DNA from: a virus
Strand: one strand, 5' to 3'
IMG/VR virus record: IMGVR_UViG_3300042197_004429
Coordinates: 1 to 64,000 of that record
DNA length: 64,000 nucleotides
The translations under genes were made by a program, and so were the position numbers. Position 1 is the stretch's first letter, and the number at the start of each line of letters is the position of its first letter. The notes below the pieces were generated by a model. That model was not told the origin of the DNA. It searched no databases and saw only the letters and a program-made list of their open reading frames with translations. Below are positions 41,929-50,123 of the stretch, one piece after another.

Positions 41929-42136
41929 TCTCCTCTAAATTTCCACCCCCGCAAGCACCGTGATCTAAATTAACTTGTCCATTCACACAAGGCGCTGTTC
42001 CGCATAAAAAATACTCGGGACTTCCCCCTATTAGCTGACCGTCGTTACGCACGTGCGACGCACACGCCCAAACACGAACTCGATACATTATCCTCACGGT
42101 ACAGTCTTCTTTTCTTAAAGTACTAAAAACAACCAT
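41861..42136 (-). CDS. small Cys-rich protein, 91 aa
   Basis: Eight Cys including FLCGTAPCVNG and CGGGNLEETKGCGCDG; no signal peptide. The start overlaps the stop of the AAA ATPase gene (TAATG), so it is probably translated with it. The first 22 codons from the 3' end coincide with the convergent CapK-like gene. Not recognised; zinc binding or disulfide structure possible. Confidence 0.5.
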   Translation of the reverse strand: MVVFSTLRKEDCTVRIMYRVRVWACASHVRNDGQLIGGSPEYFLCGTAPCVNGQVNLDHGACGGGNLEETKGCGCDGEVRGGWLYWLDGGC

Positions 42137-43197
42137 TATGCCTCTTTATTTAATAATAATTTAGATTTATTTAAATCTTTTCCATTATCATAGTATTCTT
42201 TTAATCGAAATATTTGATCTAAATTATAGCCATTTGTTTCTTTGATCCAATCCTCGGGCAATATTTTTTTTCTTATTTCAATGCTGGGATTGTCAAAATG
42301 TCTTGTGAATTTAAAACGACTTGGTCGATTTTTAAGTGCATCATCTACTTTGTTTATGTCATTCACCGTCATGATAAAAACAACATTTTCATATGTGTTG
42401 TACACACCATCTAACCCGTTTAGTATAATATCAAATGTAAACTTTATTTGTTTGTTTTCTCCTCCTCCAAGTATACATTTTCGTCCATCAAAATAATTAT
42501 CAAAATCTTCAAATAAAACTATGCATTTTTTTGGAATTTGCGAAAACAATAAAAGTAGATCGTGATTTGTCCAATCAGGATTTAGTGTGAATATCATGAT
42601 CGGCAACCGGTATGTGGTTGCAAGATACTTTACCAAAGAAGTTTTACCGTTTCCTGGAGTTCCATATAAAAGTGCCGATGTTTTTTTTCTATCCCCAGCA
42701 ACGACCTCTATAACCTCTTTTTCAAAATCTTTCCAGAGGAACTCGTCTACTATTGGCGGTGGCGGTGTTTCTTTTAAAGATCCTATTTTGTCAACGCCGT
42801 ATGGCATCATCAACTCAACTGGGACACCAAAGTTGGTTAATTGTAGTTGTTTTAGATTTTCTTTTAGGAATTTTTTAATATTTTTATATTGCCATCGTAG
42901 GCAATATATCGTTGTTATATAATCCTTGCTACTGAAACCAGCCTGCATCAATCGTTCGTTGTGGTATATGTAAAACCAAGGAATTCCTCGAAAAAAACAA
43001 AAAGAAGAGTATTCGATTGGGTGCCGCTCCTCAGAAACAAATTCTTCGCTTAAAACAATTTGTCTTTGGTTTTTAAATAAATCAAATAAAGTCTTGAATG
43101 TGTTTTCTTCAATTCTTATTTCTATCAATATTAAATATTTAAAAACAGCCCAAGCCCCAAACCCCGATGCAATTATTGCTATAATGTTTGATAACAT
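42136..43197 (-). CDS. BCS1-like AAA+ ATPase with N-terminal membrane segment
   Basis: 353 aa. Residues 1-25 are one hydrophobic helix. Residues about 30-165 are a BCS1-like substrate domain, and the AAA module has Walker A YGTPGNGKTS (178-187), Walker B CIVLFEDFDN (225-234) and sensor-1 VVFIMTVND. It ends soon after the arginine-finger region. Mitochondrial BCS1 moves folded Rieske protein across a membrane; prokaryotic relatives are of unknown or defence-linked role. Confidence 0.8.
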   Translation of the reverse strand: MLSNIIAIIASGFGAWAVFKYLILIEIRIEENTFKTLFDLFKNQRQIVLSEEFVSEERHPIEYSSFCFFRGIPWFYIYHNERLMQAGFSSKDYITTIYCLRWQYKNIKKFLKENLKQLQLTNFGVPVELMMPYGVDKIGSLKETPPPPIVDEFLWKDFEKEVIEVVAGDRKKTSALLYGTPGNGKTSLVKYLATTYRLPIMIFTLNPDWTNHDLLLLFSQIPKKCIVLFEDFDNYFDGRKCILGGGENKQIKFTFDIILNGLDGVYNTYENVVFIMTVNDINKVDDALKNRPSRFKFTRHFDNPSIEIRKKILPEDWIKETNGYNLDQIFRLKEYYDNGKDLNKSKLLLNKEA

Positions 43198-43232
43198 TAT
43201 ATTATGTTAGCAAAATTTTAATTTTTTGTAAA

Positions 43233-43898
43233 CTACTTCCAACTTATTGGCTTACTACTTTTTTTACGTTTTGTTCCTTTTTTATTGCAAGCAGAAAGAG
43301 TTGGTCTACATGCCGGATAACTTCTTTCGGCTCCTTTGCCCGCCGTTTTTCTGCCACAGGGAACCAAATGACCTTTGCGGCTTTTCTTACAATCGACCCA
43401 GCCCTTTCCATTATTTCTATCAAACCACCCTTTGAGTCCACGTTCTTTTTCTAAATCGAATGTTCCTTCTTTATAAGAATTTTTTTTAAAATCTTCGGGC
43501 AAGGTGTGACCCAAAGCGACAGATTTTATTCTTGCGGCAAACAAAGATGGACTAACGCCTTCGGGTATTCTTTTGCCTATTGAATTTAATGCTTCTAAAA
43601 TTTCTTGCGAAGACATATTTGCCGCATCGATTCCCTTATACAAAAGAGCCATCGCTGTGCTTATTGCATCGCTGTATTGCTGTGGGCTTGCTAGGGTTTC
43701 ATCAATTTGAAATCCCTCTTCTTGCATGTGTTTTTTCTTTTTTTTCTTCGATTTGCCCCAATTTTTAGCACCAACTTTGCGGCATTTCACCAATGCCCCC
43801 GAACCGTAGGCACTAGGCCAGACCCGATACCTGCTTTTTACCTTGTGGTAACAAGCATCTTTTGCTTCATCTAATTGTAGCCACTCCTTAAATTTCAT
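43233..43898 (-). CDS. head-type protein with tag and DUF5872-like domains
   Basis: 221 aa from ATG 43898; the longer frame upstream overlaps another gene. It starts MKFKEWLQLDEAKDACYHKVK. YRVWPSAYGSGALVKCRKVGAKNWG and, at the end, GWFDRNNGKGWVDCKK with YPACRPTLSAC are repeated Cys/Trp motifs that I know from conserved proteins of marine T4-like phages. The C-terminus is very basic. I infer DNA-binding internal head protein. Overlaps the upstream gene by ATGA. Confidence 0.6.
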   Translation of the reverse strand: MKFKEWLQLDEAKDACYHKVKSRYRVWPSAYGSGALVKCRKVGAKNWGKSKKKKKKHMQEEGFQIDETLASPQQYSDAISTAMALLYKGIDAANMSSQEILEALNSIGKRIPEGVSPSLFAARIKSVALGHTLPEDFKKNSYKEGTFDLEKERGLKGWFDRNNGKGWVDCKKSRKGHLVPCGRKTAGKGAERSYPACRPTLSACNKKGTKRKKSSKPISWK

Positions 43899-44113
43899 CC
43901 GAACATCCAATGCCAAAACATTAGCGTAAAAATTATTGTTCCTATAACCATGAGTGCTGACCCGCCAAAAAACCAAATTGCTAAAAAACTCAAAGCGATC
44001 ACAGTAAAAGGTTTTTGTTCTTTTGCTTTGCGAGTTAGATAAAAGTATCTTCCCAAGCAACCTAAGCCTAACAAACTTACCGCAATAGCGGTGATTAATA
44101 AATAGTTTTCCAT
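43895..44113 (-). CDS. two-helix small membrane protein, 72 aa
   Basis: Two hydrophobic helices (about residues 3-24 and 36-64) separated by a basic KAKEQK loop; it ends at MFG. A small integral membrane protein, possibly holin-like, but without specific evidence. Overlaps the downstream start by four bases. Confidence 0.6.
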   Translation of the reverse strand: MENYLLITAIAVSLLGLGCLGRYFYLTRKAKEQKPFTVIALSFLAIWFFGGSALMVIGTIIFTLMFWHWMFG

Positions 44114-44120
44114 AAATCCT

Positions 44121-44384
44121 CTAGTGTTTTGTTACCTTAACCACCAAGTCTCCCGTTCCTTTGATTATTCGATGCCATTCATTTGCTTTTATGTGTATTT
44201 GTCCCTTTATTTCTTCGGGCAACTGATTGTCTCTTTGAAACAACCAGTTCGTTTTTGATAAAGGAACAACGGTTCTATCTTCTTTGTCTTTGTGCCATTT
44301 TAATTCGTGAGACTCAGTTTCCTCAGAAAATGTTCTTACAAATTCTTTTTTTGATATTTTTTTTTCTTGAAATGGCATTTTCAT
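44121..44384 (-). CDS. conserved phage hypothetical protein, 87 aa (cupin-like)
   Basis: FVRTFSEETESHELKWHKDKEDRTV, NWLFQRDNQLP and EWHRIIKGTGDLVV are the landmarks of a conserved phage/environmental small protein with a cupin-like or double-stranded beta-helix pattern. Function unknown. Seven bases upstream of the membrane protein, same operon. Confidence 0.6.
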   Translation of the reverse strand: MKMPFQEKKISKKEFVRTFSEETESHELKWHKDKEDRTVVPLSKTNWLFQRDNQLPEEIKGQIHIKANEWHRIIKGTGDLVVKVTKH

Positions 44385-44540
44385 ATTAATATATATATTG
44401 ATTGGTTCATTTTCGCTGCCTTTTAATTTGTAAATCGAAGAAGAATGGTGTCAGAATTTAAGAGGTTGCGTAAGTCAATGACTATTTGGTTTTCACCATT
44501 TCTCAAATACGAGATAACGAAATGAGCCGTATATACAATT

Positions 44541-45026
44541 ATGCAAACTTTTGAAGAATGGCTAATTACTAATCACCCAGAGTCGCTAGACGAAAACTGG
44601 CGTCAAACTATGGGTGCTTTAGCACTTGCTGGAGCATCTTTTTTGCCCGGAGCAAATGCCCAAGCGGCACCACCAACTGCCCCTAGAGTTGCGGCAACAC
44701 AGTCAGTGTCTCAAAATCAACAAGCAAGATTAGACGCCACGAAAAGAGTCTCCAGCGTTCATAGGTTTAAAAAGAATTGGGGTTCTAAATTTGGTCCACA
44801 ACAAGACCAAAAACTATTCGACACCATCATGAGACTACAAACAGAAAAAGATCACGATGACGTTTTAGCCAAAATAACCAAAGACCAACAAGATTTGATG
44901 CGTGGCACGGCACACCCAGATCCAAGTGTTCAACAATCAGAGGTAAGACAGATTTACAATTCTTTCGATTATCAATACATGGATTATATCAAAGCACTCA
45001 CAACAGCAAGTAAAAATAATCTTTGA
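44541..45026 (+). CDS. tagged head-type protein, 161 aa
   Basis: Begins MQTFEEWLITNHPE, the capsid-targeting-like tag, then a hydrophobic/Ala-rich segment GALALAGASFLPGANAQA that resembles a signal sequence, followed by helical DQQ-rich sequence. The -10-like TATACAAT lies just upstream of ATG, so the mRNA leader may be very short. Function unknown. Confidence 0.55.
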   Translation: MQTFEEWLITNHPESLDENWRQTMGALALAGASFLPGANAQAAPPTAPRVAATQSVSQNQQARLDATKRVSSVHRFKKNWGSKFGPQQDQKLFDTIMRLQTEKDHDDVLAKITKDQQDLMRGTAHPDPSVQQSEVRQIYNSFDYQYMDYIKALTTASKNNL

Positions 45027-45028
45027 AT

Positions 45029-45670
45029 TTACCAAGGGCGACTACTCTTAAGACCTAAAGATTTGGCATATCTCGCCACGTTGCACGACCAGTATCCTGG
45101 TGTGGTGCGATCTTTCTTTTCGTGACACTTGTGTCTTGCTCTAAAACTCTTCGCACGAGCGGGGCTATCATTTTTAATACTCAGTCCTGATGCTTTTGAA
45201 TCTCCAAATCGAACCATTTTAATTCTGCCACTAGGTGTTTTTACATAAACTTTAAACTTCTTTGGTCCACCGGGAGTTCTCATTGGTTTATTTAAAGGTG
45301 GGTTCTTCTTTTTGGGCTTTTTGGATTCATTTATATTTCTTGATTTGTCTAAAAATGGAGCATCTAAATAGATTGTTTTCCCATTATGTTCCATCGCCTC
45401 CCCAATGTCTGTTTCCAACAGATCTGCGTCTTGATCGTTGACTTCTATTAAATTTTTATTATAAAGTTCTCTAGTTTCATTGATTAGATCAAAATATGCT
45501 TTGCTATAAATTCGAAATACGTTTTCGCACAATGACAAATTGTTGTCTAAGTGATATTTTAAACCCTCGCTGACCTCCACATCGGCAACTAATCTCATTG
45601 GTGAAATTATTTTTTGTTCTTTTAATTTTACGAAGTTTGCAAAAGAATAATCTTTATTTGAATTTGTCAT
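45029..45670 (-). CDS. conserved phage virion-type protein, 213 aa
   Basis: The N-terminus SFANFVKLKEQ resembles the tag. The C-terminus RAKSFRARHKCHEKKDRTTPGYWSCNVARY is a Cys/Trp motif known to me from proteins of T4-like environmental phages. The central part is basic (KKPKKKNPPLNKPM). Likely DNA-associated structural protein. Converges with the previous gene (2 bp apart). Confidence 0.6.
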   Translation of the reverse strand: MTNSNKDYSFANFVKLKEQKIISPMRLVADVEVSEGLKYHLDNNLSLCENVFRIYSKAYFDLINETRELYNKNLIEVNDQDADLLETDIGEAMEHNGKTIYLDAPFLDKSRNINESKKPKKKNPPLNKPMRTPGGPKKFKVYVKTPSGRIKMVRFGDSKASGLSIKNDSPARAKSFRARHKCHEKKDRTTPGYWSCNVARYAKSLGLKSSRPW

Positions 45671-45745
45671 GGTTATCCCAAATTTGTTTGGTTGTTGTTT
45701 TTTAACCTAAAAAAAGTTAAAATAGTTTTTGTTATTAATTTATTT

Positions 45746-46660
45746 ATGCTGGCAAAAATGAAAATACTTGTGACGGGAAGTTCGGGGTTGGTTGGAAGTG
45801 CATTTAAAAAAATTCGAAATGATTATGATTATGATTTCGTCTTTTTTTCTAGAAAAAATTGCGATCTTCTTCAATTTGATGATTCTTTAGAAAAAATTTC
45901 ACAACAGAAACCCGATTGCGTTATACATTTGGCGGCGGACGTTGGTGGTTTGTATAAAAATATTCAAAATAACGTTTCTATATTTGAAAACAATATTCTA
46001 ATGAATACAAATATAGTTCGTATATGTTATATTCTTAAATTAAAATTTATAGGATGTTTGTCAACGTGCGTTTTCCCAGACAGTGTTGATTACCCCATAA
46101 TGGAAGATTTTTTATTTGATGGTCCTCCTCATCATTCTAATTATGGCTATTCTTATGCCAAAAGAATGCTAGAAGTTCATTGCAGGTCTTACAGAGAGAG
46201 TTATGGTTGTGATTTTCGTTGTTTTATACCAACAAACATGTATGGCCCAAATGATAATTTTAATTTAGAACAAGCCCATGTCATACCGTCTCTCATTCAT
46301 CGTTGTTTTGTTGCCAAAAAAAATAATCAAAAATTTGTTGTTTTTGGAACGGGCAAACCATTAAGGCAATTTATGCATGCTGAGGATTTTGCTAGAATTG
46401 TGCTAAATGAGTTTAACAATGATAATAAAAATCCTAGAATAGTTTGTCCAAAAACAGAGAATAGCATTGGAGAAATTGCTTATTTGGTGGCCAATAATTT
46501 TGATTATAAAGATCAAATTATTTTTGATTCTACTAAATCGGATGGACAATTTAAAAAAACGGCTTTTTGTGATATAAATTATAATTTTAAAAAAATAGAA
46601 GACGGAATAAAAGAAACAGTGGATTGGTTTAATAAAAATTACCTAAATGCTCGAAAATAA
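45746..46660 (+). CDS. fcl: GDP-L-fucose synthase-like epimerase/reductase
   Basis: 304 aa from ATG 45746 (ATG 45758 is an alternative). ILVTGSSGLVGS is the NAD(P)-binding motif; STCVFPDSVDYPI.E and NYGYSYAKRMLE (Tyr-x-x-x-Lys) are the fcl catalytic signature, and the family length is about 310-320. It converts GDP-4-keto-6-deoxymannose to GDP-fucose. Three bases separate it from the next sugar gene, and a fucosyltransferase-like gene is at 32434. No GDP-mannose dehydratase is in the window. Confidence 0.8.
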   Translation: MLAKMKILVTGSSGLVGSAFKKIRNDYDYDFVFFSRKNCDLLQFDDSLEKISQQKPDCVIHLAADVGGLYKNIQNNVSIFENNILMNTNIVRICYILKLKFIGCLSTCVFPDSVDYPIMEDFLFDGPPHHSNYGYSYAKRMLEVHCRSYRESYGCDFRCFIPTNMYGPNDNFNLEQAHVIPSLIHRCFVAKKNNQKFVVFGTGKPLRQFMHAEDFARIVLNEFNNDNKNPRIVCPKTENSIGEIAYLVANNFDYKDQIIFDSTKSDGQFKKTAFCDINYNFKKIEDGIKETVDWFNKNYLNARK

Positions 46661-46663
46661 AAT

Positions 46664-47191
46664 ATGAAAAAAATATTGATTAAAGAAATCAAAGATGCCT
46701 TCATTTTGGAAATAGAAAAACACGAAGATCATCGTGGGTTCTTCCAAGAAACTTTCTCTGTGTACAAATACATCACAGAATGTTGGCGACCAGCACAAAT
46801 AAACATAAGTTGTTCCAAAAAGCACGTTGTAAGAGGACTACACGTTGCTCCTTTTAGTAAACTTTGCACTTGTATTCGTGGAAAATTATTTGATGTTGTT
46901 GCAGATTGCAGAAAAAATTCTGATACTTTTGGTAATTGGTTTGGCATTTGGTTAGAAGAAAATTCAAATAAACAAGTTTATGTGCCAGCCGGATGCGCTC
47001 ATGGTTTTTACTCAGCACAAGATGACACAATCTTGTTATATCAACAAGATTTTCCATATACTCCAAGTATTGAAAAACAAATAAACTGGAAAGATTCTTT
47101 TTTTTCGATTCAATGGCCACACGCAGAAGAATACATCCTGTCTGAAAAAGACGCTAACGCTAGGAATTTTGATGATTTTGAGAAAAATTAA
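46664..47191 (+). CDS. rfbC: dTDP-4-dehydrorhamnose 3,5-epimerase-like
   Basis: 175 aa cupin-fold epimerase: EDHRGFFQETF, HVVRGLH with the catalytic His60, YVPAGCAHGFYS, and the Tyr near the C-terminus. Length matches the family (about 180). It epimerises the C3/C5 of dTDP-4-keto-6-deoxyglucose. The usual QxNxSxS segment is altered to QINISCSKKHV. Overlaps the GNAT gene by 23 bp. Confidence 0.85.
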   Translation: MKKILIKEIKDAFILEIEKHEDHRGFFQETFSVYKYITECWRPAQINISCSKKHVVRGLHVAPFSKLCTCIRGKLFDVVADCRKNSDTFGNWFGIWLEENSNKQVYVPAGCAHGFYSAQDDTILLYQQDFPYTPSIEKQINWKDSFFSIQWPHAEEYILSEKDANARNFDDFEKN

Positions 47192-47633
47192 CCAATCAGA
47201 TCTGCATCAAATCAATTTGCTTGCAGATAGTGTGTATCCGGAGAACTATTTTGAGTCTTCTGAATCTTTTGGTTCTAAAATTGAAGGTTTCCCAGAAGGT
47301 TGTTTGGTTGCCGAAATTGAAAAACAAATAGTTGGATACGTGATTAGTTTTCCTTCGGTCATTAATTTTGTTGAGCCTTTAAATAAATTTTATAAACCAC
47401 AAAATAATTCAAATTGTCATTATATTCATGATCTTTGTGTGAATCCCGAATTTAGAAAAAAAGGTTTTGCCAATAGTTTTTTAAATATTTTATTCAAAAA
47501 ATTTCCAATCGATTTTGCACTTGTTGCCGTTATGGGTTCAAGTAATTTTTGGGAAAAATTCGGATTTGTTGTTGTTCAAGAAATCGACTACTATAACACT
47601 ACCTCACACTATATGGTTAGAAAATATGAGTAA
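47169..47633 (+). CDS. GNAT-family acetyltransferase
   Basis: 154 aa. ILRKINQSDLHQINLLADSV is the first strand-helix. HYIHDLCVNPEFRKKGFANSFLN is the acetyl-CoA loop (Arg-x-x-Gly-x-Ala/Gly), and NFWEKFGF the final helix. The overlap with the sugar epimerase suggests an aminosugar substrate but it could also modify proteins. Confidence 0.8.
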   Translation: MMILRKINQSDLHQINLLADSVYPENYFESSESFGSKIEGFPEGCLVAEIEKQIVGYVISFPSVINFVEPLNKFYKPQNNSNCHYIHDLCVNPEFRKKGFANSFLNILFKKFPIDFALVAVMGSSNFWEKFGFVVVQEIDYYNTTSHYMVRKYE

Positions 47634-47994
47634 AAACAATCAATGTTGTATATGCGGGCAATACATGGATTTAATCGTTCTTAGCCACAAAAACAAACCT
47701 TTTGTGGATGGAAATTGTTACCCAAAAATTTGTTTTGGTTGTTTTCAAGTTCCAAAACAATTTATAGATTCTTATGATGAAAACGGGTTGCTTGCTTCTC
47801 AGGAGGGTCCATTTTATAGTTATAAAGTTTTGCATTCTCCTCAAGAACTTGTTGATATAGGGTCTGCTGACAATTTGAAACAAGCAAAAATTTGCGTTCG
47901 TGCGGTAAAAGAATCAATCAAAAAATCTGATTTGAGCAAACTTAAAAAAACACAATTAAAAAAACCACAACCCGATTTTGAATTAAATGATTGA
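47626..47994 (+). CDS. zinc-binding-type hypothetical protein, 122 aa
   Basis: Start ATG 47626, 8 bp inside the acetyltransferase end. CCICGQYM and CFGCF give two Cys pairs for a zinc ribbon; the rest is Lys/Gln-rich. Not recognised. Confidence 0.55.
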   Translation: MSKNNQCCICGQYMDLIVLSHKNKPFVDGNCYPKICFGCFQVPKQFIDSYDENGLLASQEGPFYSYKVLHSPQELVDIGSADNLKQAKICVRAVKESIKKSDLSKLKKTQLKKPQPDFELND

Positions 47995-48019
47995 CAAAAA
48001 AATTTTTAAATATTAAAAT
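47991..48019 (+). promoter_or_regulatory. sigma-70-type promoter
   Basis: TTGACA (47991-47996), 17-base spacer, TAAAAT (48014-48019). It begins at the end of the preceding gene and starts a new unit at about 48026, which is the A of the next ATG, so a leaderless message is possible. Confidence 0.6.
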
Positions 48020-48025
48020 TTCTAT

Positions 48026-48196
48026 ATGATAGAAACAGTTTTTATTGTAATTTGTTTGTTTCTTCTTTTTTTTGTATTTTTAATTAGTTTACTTTTTTGG
48101 GCGTTTCTATTTTTTGAATCATTAAAAAATTTTTGCGAAGCACATGAAGATAGAAAAAATAAAAAAAATAAAATTCACGGACGAAATAATTTGTGA
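48026..48196 (+). CDS. small membrane protein, 56 aa
   Basis: One continuous hydrophobic segment (about residues 4-30, Ile/Phe/Leu-rich) and a basic, Lys/Asn-rich tail. There is no Shine-Dalgarno because the predicted transcript starts at the ATG. Overlaps the next gene by 53 bp. Confidence 0.5.
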   Translation: MIETVFIVICLFLLFFVFLISLLFWAFLFFESLKNFCEAHEDRKNKKNKIHGRNNL

Positions 48197-48401
48197 TATT
48201 TGTGGTTCATCTTGTAAAGATGCAAATGTTGGAAATGAATATGCTTCTTTAGTTGCACACTGGGGTTATGCCTCTAGAAAAGATGAATCAAAATACGAAA
48301 TAGATTTTTGTGAAAATTGCTTTGATGAACTTGTAAAGCATTTGAAAAAAATTAGAATCGTCAAGCCATCACCAGACCCCTTAGAGCCAAAATTAAAATG
48401 A
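48144..48401 (+). CDS. CxxC zinc-ribbon protein, 85 aa
   Basis: ICDICGSSCKD and FCENCFDEL supply two CxxC knuckles. SLVAHWGYASRKDESKYEIDFCE is a conserved block of a small bacterial/phage family of unknown function. Overlaps both neighbours. Confidence 0.65.
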   Translation: MKIEKIKKIKFTDEIICDICGSSCKDANVGNEYASLVAHWGYASRKDESKYEIDFCENCFDELVKHLKKIRIVKPSPDPLEPKLK

Positions 48402-48679
48402 TGTTGAATAAAAGTACGTTTGAGACGGAAGACTCTTTTTTTGATCTTTTTTACAACCCCAATATTTCCAACCATTGTTTTTTGTTAAAAATACAAACTG
48501 ATTGGAACGATACTTCTTATGTGAATATAAGTTTAAACAAAAAAGAGTTTCATGGTTTGTCAAATTTTTTTAATAAATTTCTTGACTCTAATAAGAAACA
48601 AATTAAAACTATAAAAAGAGATCCATCTAGAAGTGTAAAACAAATTTCTTTAAGGAGAAAAAATGAAAAAAACTCGTGA
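48398..48679 (+). CDS. hypothetical protein, 93 aa
   Basis: Not recognised; soluble, Asn/Lys/Phe-rich and basic at the C-terminus. Overlaps the preceding gene by 4 bp and the next by 17 bp. Confidence 0.5.
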   Translation: MMLNKSTFETEDSFFDLFYNPNISNHCFLLKIQTDWNDTSYVNISLNKKEFHGLSNFFNKFLDSNKKQIKTIKRDPSRSVKQISLRRKNEKNS

Positions 48680-49283
48680 ACAAATCATTGAATCAATGTG
48701 TTCAACCTGGAGACATGACTACCATATCGTCAGATCTCCCGAAAATAAGTTTTCTGGTATGACAATTCAAGAACGTGAGTTTTTGTACAGTCAAATGGCT
48801 CAAGTTTTTGATAACGTAATTGCCAAAATTTTACTTGAATTAGAAGCAAAAAATCAAAATTTAGAGGAATATATCTTGAAATCATCAATAAACCAAAACT
48901 ACATCAAGCAAACAAAAACAGATACTTTCGATAAAAATTTTTACGAAGATTTATCAAAAAAGATTAGTCATAAAATAAAAGATGCCAATCAAAATTTTGC
49001 ACAAGTCAAAAATTCAATTAAGTGTGTTGAAAATGTTTTAGAATTTAAAAACAATAATAAAAAATATGATAATATTAAAGAAGAAATAGATTTAAAAAAT
49101 TTAAAAGTCGGTTCAAGGTTTTTGTATAAAACCCACCAGTATCTTAAAGATTTGAAAGAAGACGTTGTTGAAGAGTGGTCGCCTTCTAAAAATTACATAA
49201 AATTAAAAATTGCCGGTTGGGTTGATTTTGAACAATTTTCGAAGTATAATATTTTAGAAGTTTTGGAAAACTTAGAGAAATAA
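48663..49283 (+). CDS. hypothetical protein with TREQII-SMC domain, 206 aa
   Basis: Residues 3-55 (TREQIIESMC, WRHDYHIV, GMTIQEREFLYSQMAQVFDNVIA) form a domain repeated in the gene at 57794-58420. The remainder is a long helical, charged region with coiled-coil tendency (about 60-150) and a beta-like end. GGAG precedes ATG inside the upstream gene. Function unknown. Confidence 0.6.
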   Translation: MKKTREQIIESMCSTWRHDYHIVRSPENKFSGMTIQEREFLYSQMAQVFDNVIAKILLELEAKNQNLEEYILKSSINQNYIKQTKTDTFDKNFYEDLSKKISHKIKDANQNFAQVKNSIKCVENVLEFKNNNKKYDNIKEEIDLKNLKVGSRFLYKTHQYLKDLKEDVVEEWSPSKNYIKLKIAGWVDFEQFSKYNILEVLENLEK

Positions 49284-49284
49284 A

Positions 49285-50034
49285 ATGTTTTATCGAAATC
49301 GCACTCATCATTGGTCATGCAGCAAATTTGCTGATTGGGTTCGTGGTGAATCTAAACCATTTGCATTAACTTTGGAAGAATGGGACGATTGGCGAGATGA
49401 ACAAAAATCTAAACGACCAATTCGTTTTTATATTGCAGAAACTTTGTTGACAAAAATTCAAGATGTAATTCTGTTTCCTCAGGATGTTTTTCGCAATGTT
49501 CGTTGTTATTTTCGCAATCGATTTCGAGATAAAACTCATTTCTTGAACACTGGTTTGAAGCCAGGAAATTATTATGATTTAGATCACAGAATTCTCCACG
49601 GTTTGTTTAATGAATTAACTAATTTTGTAGAATCCGATTTGGCGTGGATGAATCAGTTGTCTAAGAAACAAAAGCGTCTTCGTGAAAGATCGCCAAAAGA
49701 TGGAATTGAGTATTTGGAGTGGGCTTGTAATTTAACTTTTAATGAAGAAGATTATGGAATTAATAAAGATGATGAGTCGTATGGCAAGCCAACACCTCAA
49801 GCTGAATCTTCTAAAGAGATTTTAGAACTTTATAAATGGTGGAAAAATTACCCGAACCGCCCAGACCCTATGGACGCAAGTGGTTGGAGTGATGTTTGTG
49901 AAATCAAAAACCCCGATCCAGAATTGAAGCAACAATCTTTTCAAAGACTTAATCAAATTGAAGAACAACAAGATCAAGAAGAAACAGACATGTTGATACG
50001 TTTGATAAAAGTTAGGAAACATCTATGGACATGA
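49285..50034 (+). CDS. conserved phage protein, 249 aa (unknown function)
   Basis: Contains RFYIAETLLTKIQDVILFPQ, RFRDKTHFLNTGLKPGNYYDLD, LHGLFNELTNFVE and PNRPDPMDASGWSDVCE, a strongly conserved pattern I recognise from uncharacterised proteins in large phages and viruses. Soluble, rich in aromatic and charged residues. Start one base after the preceding stop; coupled. Confidence 0.65.
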   Translation: MFYRNRTHHWSCSKFADWVRGESKPFALTLEEWDDWRDEQKSKRPIRFYIAETLLTKIQDVILFPQDVFRNVRCYFRNRFRDKTHFLNTGLKPGNYYDLDHRILHGLFNELTNFVESDLAWMNQLSKKQKRLRERSPKDGIEYLEWACNLTFNEEDYGINKDDESYGKPTPQAESSKEILELYKWWKNYPNRPDPMDASGWSDVCEIKNPDPELKQQSFQRLNQIEEQQDQEETDMLIRLIKVRKHLWT

Positions 50035-50123
50035 ATTGGATAAGGGCTATAATTTCTATAGCCCTAGAGTGTTCAGTGTTTTTAATGTTGGCTTATTTAA
50101 TTTTTTACTTTTTCAAATTATGA
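50031..50123 (+). CDS. single-helix small membrane protein, 30 aa
   Basis: ATG overlaps the previous stop (ATGA) and TGA overlaps the next ATG. The peptide is MNWIRAIISIAL, then a hydrophobic run ending FYFFKL: one membrane helix. A small peptide of this shape could be real because both junctions are precise couplings. Confidence 0.45.
   Translation: MNWIRAIISIALECSVFLMLAYLIFYFFKL

Noticed and set aside
43233-44060. A 275-aa start for the DUF5872-like protein
   Set aside because: The extension overlaps the membrane protein on the same strand; the tag MKFKEWL at 43898 and ATGA coupling identify the start.
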